This document shows positions 44,123-53,176 of a DNA stretch of 64,000 nt, in pieces. The stretch is taken from the NCBI GenBank assembly GCA_030704615.1, contig CM060731.1, positions 3,658,001 to 3,722,000 on the forward strand. Direction: 5' to 3'. The notes under the pieces are model-generated. The model was not told the origin of the DNA, did no database searches, and was given only the letters and a program-made list of their open reading frames with translations. This stretch comes from Takakia lepidozioides (lineage: Eukaryota; Streptophyta; Takakiopsida; Takakiales; Takakiaceae). The stretch's first letter is position 1, and every line of letters starts with the position of its first letter. A program made the position numbers and the translations under genes.

Positions 44123-46613
44123 TGGCGGGTGCTCGCTTGCGCGAACGGGGAGAGACCATACCCAAAGCCTTGTTTCATCTTTGCTGTGAAGGGGCGGGAG
44201 GCTTTACATCATTCAGTAGATTGATGGGTCCGGCTGTGGAGCTGAAATGGGCATACAGCATGGCAAATTCTGGCCCGGGGCCCTTTCAAGTACTGCCTAC
44301 CCAGTTTCTAGGGACACCGAAGCAAGGTATAGACGTCCAATCCTCTGGGTATAATGTGTTGTTTGCTCCGCGCCCAGTTTGTGCGGAACAAAAGGGAGCA
44401 GAAACTCCCTTTGTTAGGGGCTCACTCCGGAAGTATGACTTACCTTGATAAAGACAATTAGTTCGGGTTTTCCAGATATCCTCTAGAAAGCCCTTCACAC
44501 AAGTGTCAACTTTCTGTGCGTGAGCTGCCCAGCAATTAGACCCAAGAGGGCCAGGGCCTTAGGCTCAGCCTCAAGATTTTGAAAGTTGGTGAACAGAGGT
44601 GCAGGGACAATGTTCTTGATCGTCCTGAAGAGGGTTACTTTCTGGTGAGAATATCCCGGACATTGTATCAGAAAATGGATATTGCCTTCTGGCTGCCCAC
44701 ACATCTGGCAATTACAATCTCCTCTTCCTCTCTGCATGCTGTGGGAGAGAGAGAGAGAGAGAGAGAGAAGAGATTTGCGTGACTGTATTTTTCCGTAGCC
44801 CTTGTCCGATATAGTTTCTTTGGAGAAAGACACCGTTGTTTTCTTGGTGTGTGAGAGAGTGACATAGCAGCTACAAAACTTTAAGAAAAAATAAACTTCT
44901 AAGTAGTGCAATTTTTGCTTGTTCCTTAATGTGGAGGCTAGATATTCTCACAATTGCCTGTCTAGGAATGAATAAAGGGCATATATGAGATGTACCATGT
45001 TTCTTGCTAAGGCTGTACCCTCACGTACCCTCGAGGGTAGTCCCTGCAGGAGACACGGATCCAGATTTTGGGTCTCTAGTCTCTACCCACCAGGTTATGG
45101 AACCTCTGCCAGAAAACTGCATAGCGCTCAGCCAACGGCAATCCAGGTACAGGCAGCTCAATGTGGATATGAGGGCTCGTATAGACCTCATGCCAAAAGA
45201 TACTATATAGATATCAGTACTGATGTTACAGCAGCCAATCTGACACATGTGAGCATGCACCATGAACACTGCACAAGGGGAGGAGGGAGAGTAAGAGGTT
45301 AATCTTATGGCTAGCATTCCTCAGTAATACTCAGGCAAAATCAGAGCAGCAAACATCCAATTAAGTGATGTTTTCATGCAGGCCAAGGGATGAGCAAAGG
45401 TTTGGCAGGAGTTCAAGTACAGTGGTGGGACGACAGGTCTGAAAAGGTGAGGCTCTCTTTATTTAGGACATTGACCTTTTTCAGGCATGTCTTTGTGAAT
45501 TCACTTGGTTTGATTAATGACAATTAGGGTCTTATCTGTTATAGCTTCCGCTTTTGGATTTTGGGTGGTTGTTGCCTGCTTTTATAGGAGGCTGTGAGGT
45601 TCTCTCTACTTTGGTGTGCACTGGTAGTTTCGACATAGACCCCCAAGATATACCACACCTCAGACATGAGAGTTGCTTAAATACGTCTTGGGTGAAAGCA
45701 GAGCTAGCTGCTCTCAAGCACAATGGTGAATGGTGGATGGATACCAAAGTAGTACTCTCTAATTCTGGTGTGAACATTGGAGCTCTATTGAAGGTTCACG
45801 GCGGGAGCCCATATTCTGGTGGGATGGCAGATTATGTTCAAAGCACGGAGTATGGTCAAACACAGGCTGCAGAGGAATGTGAGTATCACCGCAATCTGCC
45901 CTAGCTTTTGGCCACCATAAGCTCCTTCAATATCTTCCCCAACATGTGCAATTTAGGGTTGTTTGTATGTTTATTGTGTGCATTTTCCGAATGTTATCCA
46001 AACAGTAGCACGAGGGATTCAGGAAGCTGGCAAAAGTAATCATATTCTTGCAGTTCTTGCACACAGGTCAAGAAAGGAGAATCGAACAGCTGTGGCAGTT
46101 GTTCTCAGATCCATCATGCTGGTGGGACAACAGATTTGAGAAGGTGAGCATCACCGTGAAGGAATTTGTCAAGAAGGGATTGTAACTGAAGCTGGAATGA
46201 GTATTTTGTGGACTAGATTGTACCTCCTGTTGTTTTAGATTAACTATATTTCTGCTCTCCTGAAAAGTGATGGACTCATTATCAGAAGTTGTTCCTTGTT
46301 AGCAGGCTGGGAAAGTACGTTGTTCAATATTGTTCCCTGCTATTTGAACCATCCTTGGAGATGGGAGTGGATGTAGCCTGTTGTATGGTTGAAGCTATAG
46401 CTTCTCAGCTGTCCACTCATGGTTTTCACAGAAAAATCCAAGATCACCAGACTTCAGACATAAGGCTACAGAGGAAGCGGTTTGGATTGAGAAATGGTTG
46501 GACCCTCCTTGGGTGAAAGCAGAGCTAGCTACCATGATGCAACGTCAAGCACAATCTGGAGATGGTCTTAATGCTGATGTGCGCCATGGATTTCCAGGCC
46601 AAGAGTACAATTG
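44122..46613 (+). CDS. PPR locus c: upstream OSB-type exons with one intact and one divergent PDF module
   Basis: Exon 1, 44122-44326, encodes GETIPKALFHLCCEGAGGFT and AVELKW, matching exon 1 of locus a, and ends in phase 1. The intact module is 46067-46143 (RIEQLWQLFSDPSCWWDNRF) plus 46432-46613 (NPRSPDFRHKATEEAVWIEK, PPWVKAELATMMQ). The PDF2 exon is 182 bases, as in a and b, and ends AATTG|GTATGG; TG plus the G at 46821 restores TGG before the PPR ATG. Exon 1 + PDF1 + PDF2 + PPR exon gives 2697 bases, 898 residues, no stop. A second, divergent module lies in front: 45382-45446 (QWWDDRSEK) and about 45640-45890 (DPQDIPHLRHESC, WVKAELAALK). OSB proteins with more than one PDF motif are known. 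A LINE fragment sits in the first intron. Confidence 0.68.
44495..44750 (-). mobile_element. Non-LTR retrotransposon fragment (zinc-finger-like end)
   Basis: Minus-strand coding remnant with the C-x2-C...H-x4-C pattern typical of the end of some LINE polyproteins: CQMCGQPEGNIHFLIQCPGY, then a hydrophobic tail. It lies antisense in intron 1 of the locus c OSB part. A (GA)n run at 44745-44770 borders it. Confidence 0.5.
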
Positions 46614-46821
46614 GTATGGTTCTGATGATCATCCAAGGGTCAAACTTGAACAGATAGAGATTGTACAGTTTATTCTTAAAGACGACTACGGTGGTATTGT
46701 AACCCCATTACTATGTACCAGGAAGCCTGTCCTAATGAAGATAAGCTATATTCAAGGAGCTTTGAGACATTATCTTTGCTGGAATGTAAGGTTTGTAAAA
46801 AATAGTTCATAGTCATGCAGG

Positions 46822-49053
46822 ATGACAGGGTTGAATCAGGCACAGTCACTTGTTGGACATCAGACTGGCTGCAGGGGTATCGCCACTGCACTTGAAAGAG
46901 AACAAAGAGAGGGGGTAAAACAGAACTCATCTGGCACTACCAGGGATGTGAAGATGCTGTGTAAGGCAGGACGACTGAAAGGGGCTTTGCACTTCTTGAA
47001 CCAACAAGGCATTCATGCAAATTCCAACACTTATGTCTCAATCTTGCAGGAGTGTATCAACATGAAAGGCCTGGCTGAGGGAAAGCAGGTGCATGCCCAC
47101 ATTGTCCAAAGTGGATGCAAGCCAAATATTTTTCTATTCAATACCCTTATGAAAATGTATGCCAAGTGTGGGAGCATGGTGGATGCACTCCAAGTGTTTG
47201 ACAAAATGCCTGAACGAGATATGTTTACGTGGACTATAATGATAGGAGGATATGCCAAGCTTGGGTGTGGTAGGCAGGCTTTTGAGATCTATGAGCAAAT
47301 GCGAGGAGAAGGGATGATGCCTGACAGAGTCACATTCACTTGCGTTCTAAATGCCTGTGCCAGCCTTGGAGATTTGGAAAGGGGCAAAGAGGTCCATTCT
47401 GACATCATCAATGCTGAAATTGAGCTGGATATCATTCTGGAGACTGCAATTGCTGACATGTATGCCAAATGTGGGAGTATGAGGGATGCACGTCAAGTGT
47501 TCGACAATATGGTTGGACGAAATGTGGTCTCATGGAACGCCATGATTGCAGGATATGCTCAGCATGGGTGTGTTAGGGAGGCTTTCGAGATCTATGAGCT
47601 AATGCATCGGGAAGGGGTGATGCCCGACAGGGTCACTTTCACTTCTGTGCTCAATGCATGTGCCAGTTTAGGAGACCTAGAGAAGGGCAAAGAGATCCAT
47701 GCTGATATCATCAGAGGTGAAATTGCATTGGATAGCATTCTGGAGATTGCCCTCACTGACATGTTTGTCAAATGTGGGAGCATGGAGAATGCCCGTCAAG
47801 TGTTCGACAAAATGGCAGAACGAGATGTTGTATTATGGAATTCCATGATTACAGGCTACATTGGAGGTGGGTCTGGTAGGGAGGCTCTTGAGATTTATGA
47901 GAAAATGGAACGTGACGGGGTGACGCCCGACAGGGTCACATTCATTTGTATTCTCAATGCATGTGCCAGCCTAGGTGCTCTTGAAAAGGGCAGAGAGGTC
48001 CACGCTGACATTGTCAAAGCTGGTATTGCTTCATATGTTAAGTTAGAGAATACCATTGTTAACATGTATGCCAAATGTGGGTGCGTAAAGGATGCACGTC
48101 AAGTATTTGACAATATGGCTGAACGAGATGTGGTCTCTTGGACTGCAATGATAGCAGGATATGCCCATCATGGATGTGGGATGGAGGCCCTCCAACTATT
48201 TGAACAAATGCTACAGGAAGGCTTAAAGCCTGATGGTGTTGCCTTTATATCTATTCTCTCGGCATGTAGTCATATGGGCCTTGTGGATGAAGGTTGTCAT
48301 TATTTCGATTCGATTAGTCGGGATCATGGCCTAACTCCCACAGTTGAGCATTTTGGCTGCATGGTGGACCTTCTTGGCCGTTCAGGGCAATTGGCTGAAG
48401 CAGATAACCTCATTAGTAAAATGCCAATTAAACCAGATGCTGGGGTGTGGAGGGCATTGCTTGGTGCCTGCAGAATTCATGGGGATGTGAAGGTAGCAGA
48501 ACGTGCAGCAAAAAGCCTCCTTGAAAGTGATCCCCAGCATGCTGGAGCTTATGTGTTATTATCAAACATCTATGCTGCAGCTGGCAGGTGGGATGATAAA
48601 GCAAAGATGAGGAAAATGATGGAGGACAGAGGTGTTAGAAAGGAGCCTGGGCACAGCTGCATTGAGGTTGACACCAGGGTGCATACATTCGGTGTAGAAG
48701 ACAAATCGCATCCGCAAATTGAGGAAATCCATTCGGAGCTGACAAGACTGTCTGCGCAGATGAAGGAGGCAGGTTATGTGCCTGACACACGCTTTGTAGT
48801 GCATGACGGGGAGGAGGAGCAAAAGGAAATCTCTCTTTGCCACCACAGTGAGAAGCTGGCCATTGCTTTTGGTCTGATCAGCATGCCCAGTGGGGCGCCT
48901 ATCCGCATCATCAAGAACCTTCGAGTGTGTGGTGACTGCCACACCGCCACCAAGTTTATCTCAAAGATTGTCGGGCGAGCAATTGTTGTACGGGATGCTA
49001 ACCGCTTTCACCATGTCCAAGATGGGGTTTGTTCTTGTGGGGATTACTGGTGA
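46822..49053 (+). CDS. PPR locus c: PLS-class PPR protein with E and DYW domains
   Basis: A 743-residue frame from the conserved ATG (MTGLNQAQSLVGHQTG). N-terminal DVKMLCKAGRLKGALHFLNQ, then P-L-S repeats (TLMKMYAKCGSMVDALQVFD, NVVSWNAMIAGYAQHGC), E and E+ regions (GACRIHGDVKVAERAAKSLL, EPGHSCIEV) and a full DYW domain: [10 protein letters not shown] at about residue 675, [14 protein letters not shown] at about 703, RDANRFHH, ending CSCGDYW. All zinc and catalytic ligands of the DYW deaminase are present, so a functional organelle C-to-U editing factor is expected. The acceptor GCAG|G (46817-46820) precedes the ATG, with an in-frame TAG just before it in the intron, so read-through of unspliced RNA would not give the fusion. 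This is the best-preserved member of the cluster. Confidence 0.92.
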   Translation: MTGLNQAQSLVGHQTGCRGIATALEREQREGVKQNSSGTTRDVKMLCKAGRLKGALHFLNQQGIHANSNTYVSILQECINMKGLAEGKQVHAHIVQSGCKPNIFLFNTLMKMYAKCGSMVDALQVFDKMPERDMFTWTIMIGGYAKLGCGRQAFEIYEQMRGEGMMPDRVTFTCVLNACASLGDLERGKEVHSDIINAEIELDIILETAIADMYAKCGSMRDARQVFDNMVGRNVVSWNAMIAGYAQHGCVREAFEIYELMHREGVMPDRVTFTSVLNACASLGDLEKGKEIHADIIRGEIALDSILEIALTDMFVKCGSMENARQVFDKMAERDVVLWNSMITGYIGGGSGREALEIYEKMERDGVTPDRVTFICILNACASLGALEKGREVHADIVKAGIASYVKLENTIVNMYAKCGCVKDARQVFDNMAERDVVSWTAMIAGYAHHGCGMEALQLFEQMLQEGLKPDGVAFISILSACSHMGLVDEGCHYFDSISRDHGLTPTVEHFGCMVDLLGRSGQLAEADNLISKMPIKPDAGVWRALLGACRIHGDVKVAERAAKSLLESDPQHAGAYVLLSNIYAAAGRWDDKAKMRKMMEDRGVRKEPGHSCIEVDTRVHTFGVEDKSHPQIEEIHSELTRLSAQMKEAGYVPDTRFVVHDGEEEQKEISLCHHSEKLAIAFGLISMPSGAPIRIIKNLRVCGDCHTATKFISKIVGRAIVVRDANRFHHVQDGVCSCGDYW

Positions 49054-49628
49054 AACAATCAACATCCATGAAACAAGTACGTGGCTCCAGATGTGAGGCC
49101 GGAAAGGTCATTTTTTGTCACTATGTTGGTAGGCAAAGATTAATTCAAAAGAATACGTCTACTGAACAGCAGCAGTGAAGTCATCGAAAGGCCTCATTGC
49201 AGAGAACAGATCGCAGGGGTGACTTCTCTCTGAAGTTATGATGGTGTTGCACCTTAAGAAAAGGTTGAGCAAGGATATACTTATGAGTGAGGCAGACTGG
49301 TCCTCGAATGGGTGTCATTCTCGGAAGTAACTGGGGAGCATGCAGCATCTCCATACAGCGCCTATTATTCTACTTGATGCAAGAGCTGGACAGTAATTCA
49401 CCTGAGTTCCAACCCTGTCAATGTCTAGAAATTGAAATCTTTGCCGTTTTGGAAATATCTACAGTTTGCTTGGTGCATGTGCGTCTACCTCACTTGAGAC
49501 GAGCCATGCAGAATGTAGTCAATGAAAAACTGGGCACGGGGTCAATGGCCACACAGCTATGGCAAACAACGTCATATGAGTACATTCTCCTCTCTATCTA
49601 GGCTACACCAAACAATGTCTTAAGAGTA

Positions 49629-49640
<12 letters not shown>
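49054..49640. other. 3' flank of PPR locus c
   Basis: Likely 3' UTR followed by unremarkable sequence. No coding frame is supported. Confidence 0.4.

Positions 49641-49665
<25 letters not shown>
49631..49665. repeat. (CT)n microsatellite
   Basis: A run of about 17 CT units directly in front of the LINE fragment. Confidence 0.92.
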
Positions 49666-49666
<1 letters not shown>

Positions 49667-49669
<3 letters not shown>

Positions 49670-50085
49670 CTTTGTCGCGTTATTAGACCTGCCTTCGAGT
49701 ACGGATCTGCAATATGGGTTGATAACTCCAACCAGGCTAAGTCTCTAGAATCCATTCAAGTGGGGGTGCTTAAGGAGTGTATGTCAGCATGCTCCAAAAC
49801 AGCCAATGTGGCTGTTCGGGGTGAGTTTGGCATTCCGTCCTTAAGCTCCCGACGAGATGAATTCAAGGTCAGATGGTGGGGTCAGCTGCAACATATGCCC
49901 AACACCAGATATCCTAAGTTAATCGACTCTATATCTTGGAAACAGGACCGCCCTGTCAAACAGGCTAAGTCCTGGCAGAAGAGAGTAGAAGAGATCCTCT
50001 ATGACATTCACATTCACATGAAAATTCACCTTCAGGGAAATCCACATTCTGGGATAGATATACAACACGTATTGCATTACTGAAT
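49667..50085 (+). mobile_element. Non-LTR retrotransposon fragment (end of reverse transcriptase)
   Basis: The frame MLCRVIRPAFEYGSAIW, SIQVGVLKECMSACSKT, AVRGEFGIPSLSSRRDEFKV follows the pattern RP-x3-EYGS-x-W ... L-E-x2-Q ... GE-x-G-x3-L-x3-RR seen after the catalytic domain of many LINE reverse transcriptases. No catalytic part remains upstream; a CT microsatellite abuts the 5' side. It may belong to the same family as the fragment at 44495-44750, which is the next segment of such a polyprotein. Confidence 0.55.
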
Positions 50086-50563
50086 GCATTAAGATAGTAG
50101 CAAAAGTCTACAAGGGAGTCAAATCTGCTTGGAGACAACCCTGTTGAGCACGACCTGACCATCCCAACCTCAAGAGAAGCCAAGTTTCTAGTAGACAAAA
50201 ATATTGGCTCTACAATCTACTGTATCACTCGTTAGCTTGGAGATCCTTAAATGTTGGGTTTCCAACAGTTAAATGTTACTACCAGCAGCACTTTCTGACC
50301 AATGCGGCCTCCCATAATTGCACAAATCCGTCAAGCAGTGGATTGCAGGCACCAAACAGCCTCAACCCCAACCCAACAGACAGTGGAACATCTAGAGGGG
50401 TTGCTCAAGGAGTTGCTGAAGCACTGTCACCATCAACCCACTAGGAACTAGACTCTGGCCTGCAGAACCACACAAGGAGGTAGACCCAACAACTCCAGTA
50501 CCTTCAAGAAAAAGGCCCCTTCTTCAAGGATTTTCCTCAGCTAACTGGGCCTTGGGAAAGGTC
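50086..50563. other. Intergenic region before the DnaJ gene 3' end
   Basis: Possible further LINE remnant and the 3' UTR of the minus-strand DnaJ gene. No frame is supported. Confidence 0.35.
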
Positions 50564-51949
50564 TTACCCGCTGCCTTCAGCAGCGTTTTCCGTCTCCAAA
50601 TTGTCCTCTCTCACAAACTCTTCGACCAGCTCCCGCTGTCGTTCGCTAATATCCACAGGGATACTCACATTGAGATGCACGTACTGGTCACCATAATGCT
50701 TTGAGTTCAGCATTTTGACACCTTTTCCTCTCAGAATTTGCTGCTGCCCGGGCTGAGTGCCTGGCCGGACCTTGAGCATTACAGCGCCTGTCAAAGTTGG
50801 CACCTGCACGTGTCCACCCAGAATGGCCTGGGCGAAGCTCAGGGAAGTGTCAACGTGGATGTCCGCTCCTTCCCTTCTGAACAGAGGGTCATCCTCCACC
50901 TCTAGTTGAATAAGCAAATTTCCAGGTCGCTGGCCTTTAGCTCCGTGTCCTCCTTCCCCATTTATTTGCATGGTTGTCCCAGTTGCCACTCCAGCAGGAA
51001 TGCAAACATTAACCTCCCTCATACCCCTGCTCGTCCCTGCACCACGACAAGTGCGACATTTTTCCTTAACAAACTGCCCCGAACCTCCACAAGACGAGCA
51101 GGTTGACTCGAATGTGAAAAATCCTTGCTGTATCACTGTTCTCCCAGAGCCTCTACAGTCTTTACAGTTCTGTGATTGGACTCCAGGAGGTAGGCCACTC
51201 CCCTTGCATGAATCGCAGCGCACTGACGCAGCAAAGCTCACAAGTTTGGAACAGCCTTCAACGGCCTGCCTGAATGTCAATTGCACCTTGACCTGGGCAT
51301 GACGGCCAGAACCCCGTTCACCGCTGTAAGCCCTTTTGAACATCTCATCCATGCCTCCAAATATATCGCCAAATGCCTCTGAAAAGCCATGAAACCCAGA
51401 CCCACCTGGGGCACCCCCTGCAGCTGCTTGTTCGTAGGCCTCGTGCCCAACCTGGTCATACAGAGCTCGCTTCTCATCGTCTTTGAGCACCTCGTATGCC
51501 TGCTGGATCTCCTGAAACTTTTTGTCGGCCTCTGGCTGTTCCTTATTCACATCTGGATGGTGCTTCTTCGCCAGTGCATAATACGCGACTTTGATCTCTT
51601 TTGCGGTGGCACCTTTGGACAGACCCAAAATGTCATAGAAATCCCCTCTAGCCATCTGCTGCCCCGTCGCATGAAACTCCCTGTTGCCTCTGAACGCTCC
51701 TCCCGAAACCGTCTCCTTTCCATAACCTTGCCTACACCTTCCTGAGCTCGACGGGATTGGGCTGAGACCCGCAGCTGGCCACCGATCGCTGCAAGACGAA
51801 TGCAGACACCGTCTCCCATGGATAATCCACCCTGCCACCCCTCCTTGCACCTCTTCGGAACTCGAACCCTTGTGGGCAGACCCATTTGTTGGCCGAGCCA
51901 GCGAGCTCTGCAACACTTGCAAAGAGCGCCTCCATGGCAAGCGGCCCAT
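50564..51949 (-). CDS. Mitochondrial type I DnaJ (Hsp40) co-chaperone, GFA2-like, single exon
   Basis: A 461-residue frame. It starts with an Arg/Ser-rich presequence of about 100 residues (MGRLPWRRSLQVLQSSLARP, ending near FHATGQQ), typical of mitochondrial import. The J domain follows (DFYDILGLSKGATAKEIKVA, with the HPD of KKHHPDVNKEQP), then a Gly/Phe region (GGSGFHGFSEAFGDIFGG), four CxxCxGxG zinc motifs (CDSCKGSG, CKDCRGSG, CSSCGGSG, CRTCRGAG) and the C-terminal substrate domain (VHLNVSIPVDISERQRELVE). This is the full type I layout; it stimulates mitochondrial Hsp70 in folding and import. The first ATG in the long frame is at 51949. Relatives I know of in seed plants carry introns, so the uninterrupted frame may reflect retroposition. 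A GA-rich repeat at 52162-52189 lies in its promoter or leader. Confidence 0.92.
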   Translation of the reverse strand: MGRLPWRRSLQVLQSSLARPTNGSAHKGSSSEEVQGGVAGWIIHGRRCLHSSCSDRWPAAGLSPIPSSSGRCRQGYGKETVSGGAFRGNREFHATGQQMARGDFYDILGLSKGATAKEIKVAYYALAKKHHPDVNKEQPEADKKFQEIQQAYEVLKDDEKRALYDQVGHEAYEQAAAGGAPGGSGFHGFSEAFGDIFGGMDEMFKRAYSGERGSGRHAQVKVQLTFRQAVEGCSKLVSFAASVRCDSCKGSGLPPGVQSQNCKDCRGSGRTVIQQGFFTFESTCSSCGGSGQFVKEKCRTCRGAGTSRGMREVNVCIPAGVATGTTMQINGEGGHGAKGQRPGNLLIQLEVEDDPLFRREGADIHVDTSLSFAQAILGGHVQVPTLTGAVMLKVRPGTQPGQQQILRGKGVKMLNSKHYGDQYVHLNVSIPVDISERQRELVEEFVREDNLETENAAEGSG

Positions 51950-52311
51950 CGCTGGCACACAAGGAGCTGCCCTGGAGCTGTGGGTCTGGCGGCACGACCA
52001 TCTGCGCCGTCTTCTTGCCCCCCCAGCACCTGCCTGCGCCTTTCCAAGAGGGCCCAGCGACTTTAGGGTTCGGTGCGGAACATCCTCGCGAATATGTCTT
52101 CCTGGTAACGGATCCGTTAGGCTAACGGAATGTCACATATCTCCGAAGCGCAGGGGAGACTGATGAGAGAGAGAGAAAGAGAGAGAGAAGTAAGTATGGA
52201 CAGGTTTCACTACCATTTGGAGCTGCTAAGGAATCATGATCTATGTCTAAGCACTGGAAGTGAATGAGAAGCTGGAAAAATCTGTCATGTTCTTGCAGTT
52301 CCTGCACGTAG
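51950..52311. promoter_or_regulatory. Head-to-head region between DnaJ (minus) and PPR locus d (plus)
   Basis: This stretch holds the DnaJ 5' leader and promoter, including a GAGAGAGA-rich run at 52162-52189. The transit-peptide exon found upstream of loci a and c is not present before locus d, so d seems to have been cut at its 5' end near here. Confidence 0.4.
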
Positions 52312-53081
52312 ATGAAACAATGAGCACAGCACGATTCTGGGAGTTCTTCTCAGATCCTTCAGAGTGGGTTGGCAGCAGGTTTCATAAGGTGAGGTATCTG
52401 CATTTTGGGCAAAATGTTTCTGGCAACCAGGGTTCCTGATTTGTCGGGGGGGGGGCTCACAACTGGCATGCCTATGTTTAGTGGATGTGATTGTGCCTCC
52501 AGTTGCTTAAATTGATTATAGTTTTGGTCTTGGCATGAAAGGCAGCAAAAGAGCTCTGTACTGGTGGTGGTCAGTAGGTTGTTTAAGCATGCTTGAAAAA
52601 TGCTGATGCGTTGGCAGGTTCATCTGGTGTCTGCAAAATGTTTCTGGCAACCAGGGTTCCTGATTTGGCAAGGGGGGCCTCAAAACTGGCATGAAGATGT
52701 TTAGTGGATGTGATTGTATCTCCAGTTGCTTAAATTGATTATAGTTTTGGTCTTGGCATGAATGGCAGCAAAAGAGCTCTGTACTGGTGGTGGTCAGTGC
52801 TTGAAAAATGCTGATGCGTTGGCAGGTTCATCTGGTCTCTGTAGGGCTGCGATTTAGACTATGGCTTGTCAGCTTCCCAGTGGCGGCTTTCACAGAGAAC
52901 TCGAAGATCACCGGACTTCAGACATAAGCGCACAAGCGAGGTCCTTTGGATGGAGGGTTTGTCCAACCCTCCTTTGGGTTAATGCAGAGCTATTTGCCAT
53001 GATACCAGGCCAAGCACAATCTGGTGATGGTTTTAATTTTGATATACGCCATATCGCTTCAGGCGGCCAAGAATACAACAG
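52312..53081 (+). pseudogene. PPR locus d: OSB-type exons with frameshift, 5' exon missing
   Basis: PDF1 exon 52312-52388 (77 bases as in c) encodes TARFWEFFSDPSEWVGSRFH; the WWD core has become WVG. PDF2 exon 52896-53081 encodes RRSPDFRHKRTSEVLWMEGL and, one frame over, VNAELFAMI. An extra T in CCTCCTTTGGG causes a +1 shift and an early TAA, and the exon is 186 rather than 182 bases. The donor AACAG|GTATTT is kept, and its AG plus the A at 53176 would restore AGA before the PPR ATG. No exon 1 is seen upstream. Confidence 0.65.
52408..52850. repeat. ~225-bp tandem duplication in the locus d intron
   Basis: The block starting AAAATGTTTCTGGCAACCAG and running through GGTGGTGGTCAGT and AATGCTGATGCGTTGGCAGG occurs twice in direct order, with starts near 52410 and 52635. 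It lies between the two PDF exons. A few differences and a 13-base length change separate the copies. Confidence 0.9.
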
Positions 53082-53176
53082 GTATTTGCTTGAATGATTC
53101 CAACTCAAACAGATAGAACTGGTACAGTCATGTGAGTGTGCATGTCAAGGTAAACTAAGAGGTTTGATCATGCAGA

